This document shows positions 7,503-8,409 of a stretch of DNA of 8,409 nucleotides, one piece after another. Below the pieces are notes generated by a model, which was given only the letters and a program-made list of their open reading frames with translations, was not told the DNA's origin and did not search any database. The stretch is from Lautropia sp. SCN 70-15 (lineage in GTDB: Bacteria > Pseudomonadota > Gammaproteobacteria > Burkholderiales > Burkholderiaceae_E). Each line of letters begins with the position of its first letter. Position 1 is the stretch's first letter. Position numbers and translations under genes: made by a program. The DNA lies in the NCBI GenBank assembly GCA_001724315.1, contig MEEC01000202.1, positions 1-8,409 of the forward strand, written 5' to 3'.

Positions 7503-7503
7503 A
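7495..7503. promoter_or_regulatory. Possible operator palindrome at the IclR start codon
   Basis: TTTCCGAAA is a perfect palindrome around a central C, ending on the first base of the regulator's ATG. IclR-family proteins often repress their own gene through short palindromes, and a site here would block transcription or initiation. Nine bases is short enough to arise by chance, so this is a weak candidate. Confidence 0.25.
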
Positions 7504-8351
7504 TGAGCGATTTCACCAGCGACTACCAGGCGGACGAGGGGCAGGAGACCCCGGCAGAATCGATCGCTTCCGGGCCCGGCGCGGGCCCCGGCGAGCCCGT
7601 CCCGGCCGGCTCCGCCATCCTGAGGGCGATGCGGGTCCTCGAGGCGATCGCCGCCTGCCATGCCCCGCCGCAGCTCGCCGAGATCTGCAAGGCGGTGGAC
7701 CTGCCCAAGCCCACCGTGTTCAGGATCCTCTCCACGCTCGAGCATGCCGGGCTGGTCGGCCGCGAGCCGGGCAGCAAGCGCTACCACTGCGGCCCGCGCA
7801 TGAACCAGCTGGCCAGCGAAGTGCTGCTGACCTCGCCCGCGCGCTCGGCGCGCCGCGCGATCCTCGAAGAGCTGGTCGAGCAGGTCGGCGAGACCTGCAA
7901 CCTGACCATCGCCAACGGCAACACCGTGCTGTGCCTGGACCGGGTCGAGACCTCCTGGCCGCTGAAGATCACGATCACCGCGGGCACCACCGTCCCGATC
8001 CACTCGTCGGCCAGCGGCAAGCTGTTCATGGCGCACATGCCCCGGCGCAGCCGCGAACGCCTGGTGCGCCAGCTCCCGCTGGTGCGCAACACCCCGCACA
8101 CGCTGACCGAGCCGGCGCGCCTGTTCGAGGAGTTCGAGCTGATCCGCGAGCGCGGCTACTCGACCGAGCGCGAGGAATACCTGCCCGGCATCTTCGCGAT
8201 GTCGGTCCCGGTGCACGACGGCGACGGCCGCGTGGTGGCCGCGGTGTCGGTGCACGCGCCGGTGTCGCGGCTGCCGATGGACGAGGCCGTGCAACTGCTG
8301 CCGGAGATGCAGTCGGCGGCCGAGGCGATGAGCCAGACGCTCGACGTATGA
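7503..8351 (+). CDS. IclR family transcriptional regulator
   Basis: 282 residues. IclR proteins are DNA-binding repressors or activators that respond to small metabolites, often aromatic or organic acids. The N-terminal 36 residues are acidic, then Gly/Pro-rich, and look disordered. The winged helix-turn-helix follows at about 37-98: SAILRAMRVLEAIA, then LAEICKAVDLPKPTVFRILSTLEHAGLV with the recognition helix around 69-80, and the wing at EPGSKRYHCG. The C-terminal effector domain (about 112-280) has IHSSASGKLFMAHMP (166-180) and the family signature ERGYSTEREEYLPGI (216-230). I start at ATG 7503 because the HTH needs residues before the next ATG at 7629. No good ribosome binding site precedes 7503, so expression may be low. 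The stop at 8351 closes the gene within the window. It is divergent from leuS and no obvious target gene is visible, so the effector and regulon cannot be named. Confidence 0.92.
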   Translation: MSDFTSDYQADEGQETPAESIASGPGAGPGEPVPAGSAILRAMRVLEAIAACHAPPQLAEICKAVDLPKPTVFRILSTLEHAGLVGREPGSKRYHCGPRMNQLASEVLLTSPARSARRAILEELVEQVGETCNLTIANGNTVLCLDRVETSWPLKITITAGTTVPIHSSASGKLFMAHMPRRSRERLVRQLPLVRNTPHTLTEPARLFEEFELIRERGYSTEREEYLPGIFAMSVPVHDGDGRVVAAVSVHAPVSRLPMDEAVQLLPEMQSAAEAMSQTLDV

Positions 8352-8409
8352 ACTCGCTCGGCTGATCGCCGGCGCGCTCTCGCTCTCTTCGTACGCCCGG
8401 TCCGGCGGA

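Noticed and set aside
3812..8365. A 1517-codon open frame on the plus strand.
   Set aside because: It runs antisense to holA, lptE and leuS and overlaps the IclR gene in another frame. Its translation is low-complexity (Arg, Ala, Val, His-rich) with no recognisable domain; it is a product of the strong GC bias.
8348..8365. ATG overlapping the IclR stop (ATGA) as the start of a coupled downstream gene.
   Set aside because: The frame ends after five codons.
8366..8409. Inverted arms CGCCGG and CCGGCG after the IclR gene as a terminator.
   Set aside because: The arms are far apart with a loop of about 27 nt and no T-run follows; such GC-rich complements are expected by chance here.

Overview
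This is a high-GC window with a housekeeping gene cluster that fits a betaproteobacterium, most likely of the Burkholderiales. That placement rests on the strong G/C third-position bias, the gene order leuS-lptE-holA-proA, and protein wording close to what I remember of Burkholderia-type homologues. It is inference; no search was run.

Layout. Seven genes lie head to tail on the minus strand, reading from high to low coordinates. They are leuS (leucyl-tRNA synthetase, 7345-4667), lptE (LPS-assembly lipoprotein, 4664-4170), holA (DNA polymerase III delta subunit, 4173-3139), proA (glutamate-5-semialdehyde dehydrogenase, 3149-1874, frame-disrupted), a CopD/HemJ-type four-helix membrane protein (1868-1437), a DsbA-fold 2-hydroxychromene-2-carboxylate isomerase family protein (1391-795), and the N-terminal two-thirds or so of a THUMP-domain RNA methyltransferase of RlmL type (783 to the window edge). 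Junctions run from an 11-nt overlap to a 45-nt gap, so this looks like one transcription unit. On the plus strand, divergent from leuS across a 157-nt spacer, is an IclR-family regulator (7503-8351). The last 58 nt (8352-8409) hold nothing I can identify.

How the genes relate. The operon mixes unrelated essential functions: translation, outer-membrane LPS export, replication clamp loading, proline synthesis, a heme-linked membrane protein and RNA methylation. The coupling is positional rather than one pathway. The IclR regulator is probably transcribed independently, and its targets are not in the window.

The most notable point is proA. Its N-terminus (3149 to about 3024) and its remaining ~380 residues are in different frames. 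The join is about 14 nt shorter than in intact ProA proteins, which suggests a small deletion or a sequence error. By chance the disrupted N-terminal frame stays open and enters the downstream membrane-protein gene in frame. I did not find a new multi-gene system, mobile element, CRISPR array or RNA gene; most of the window is ordinary core genome.
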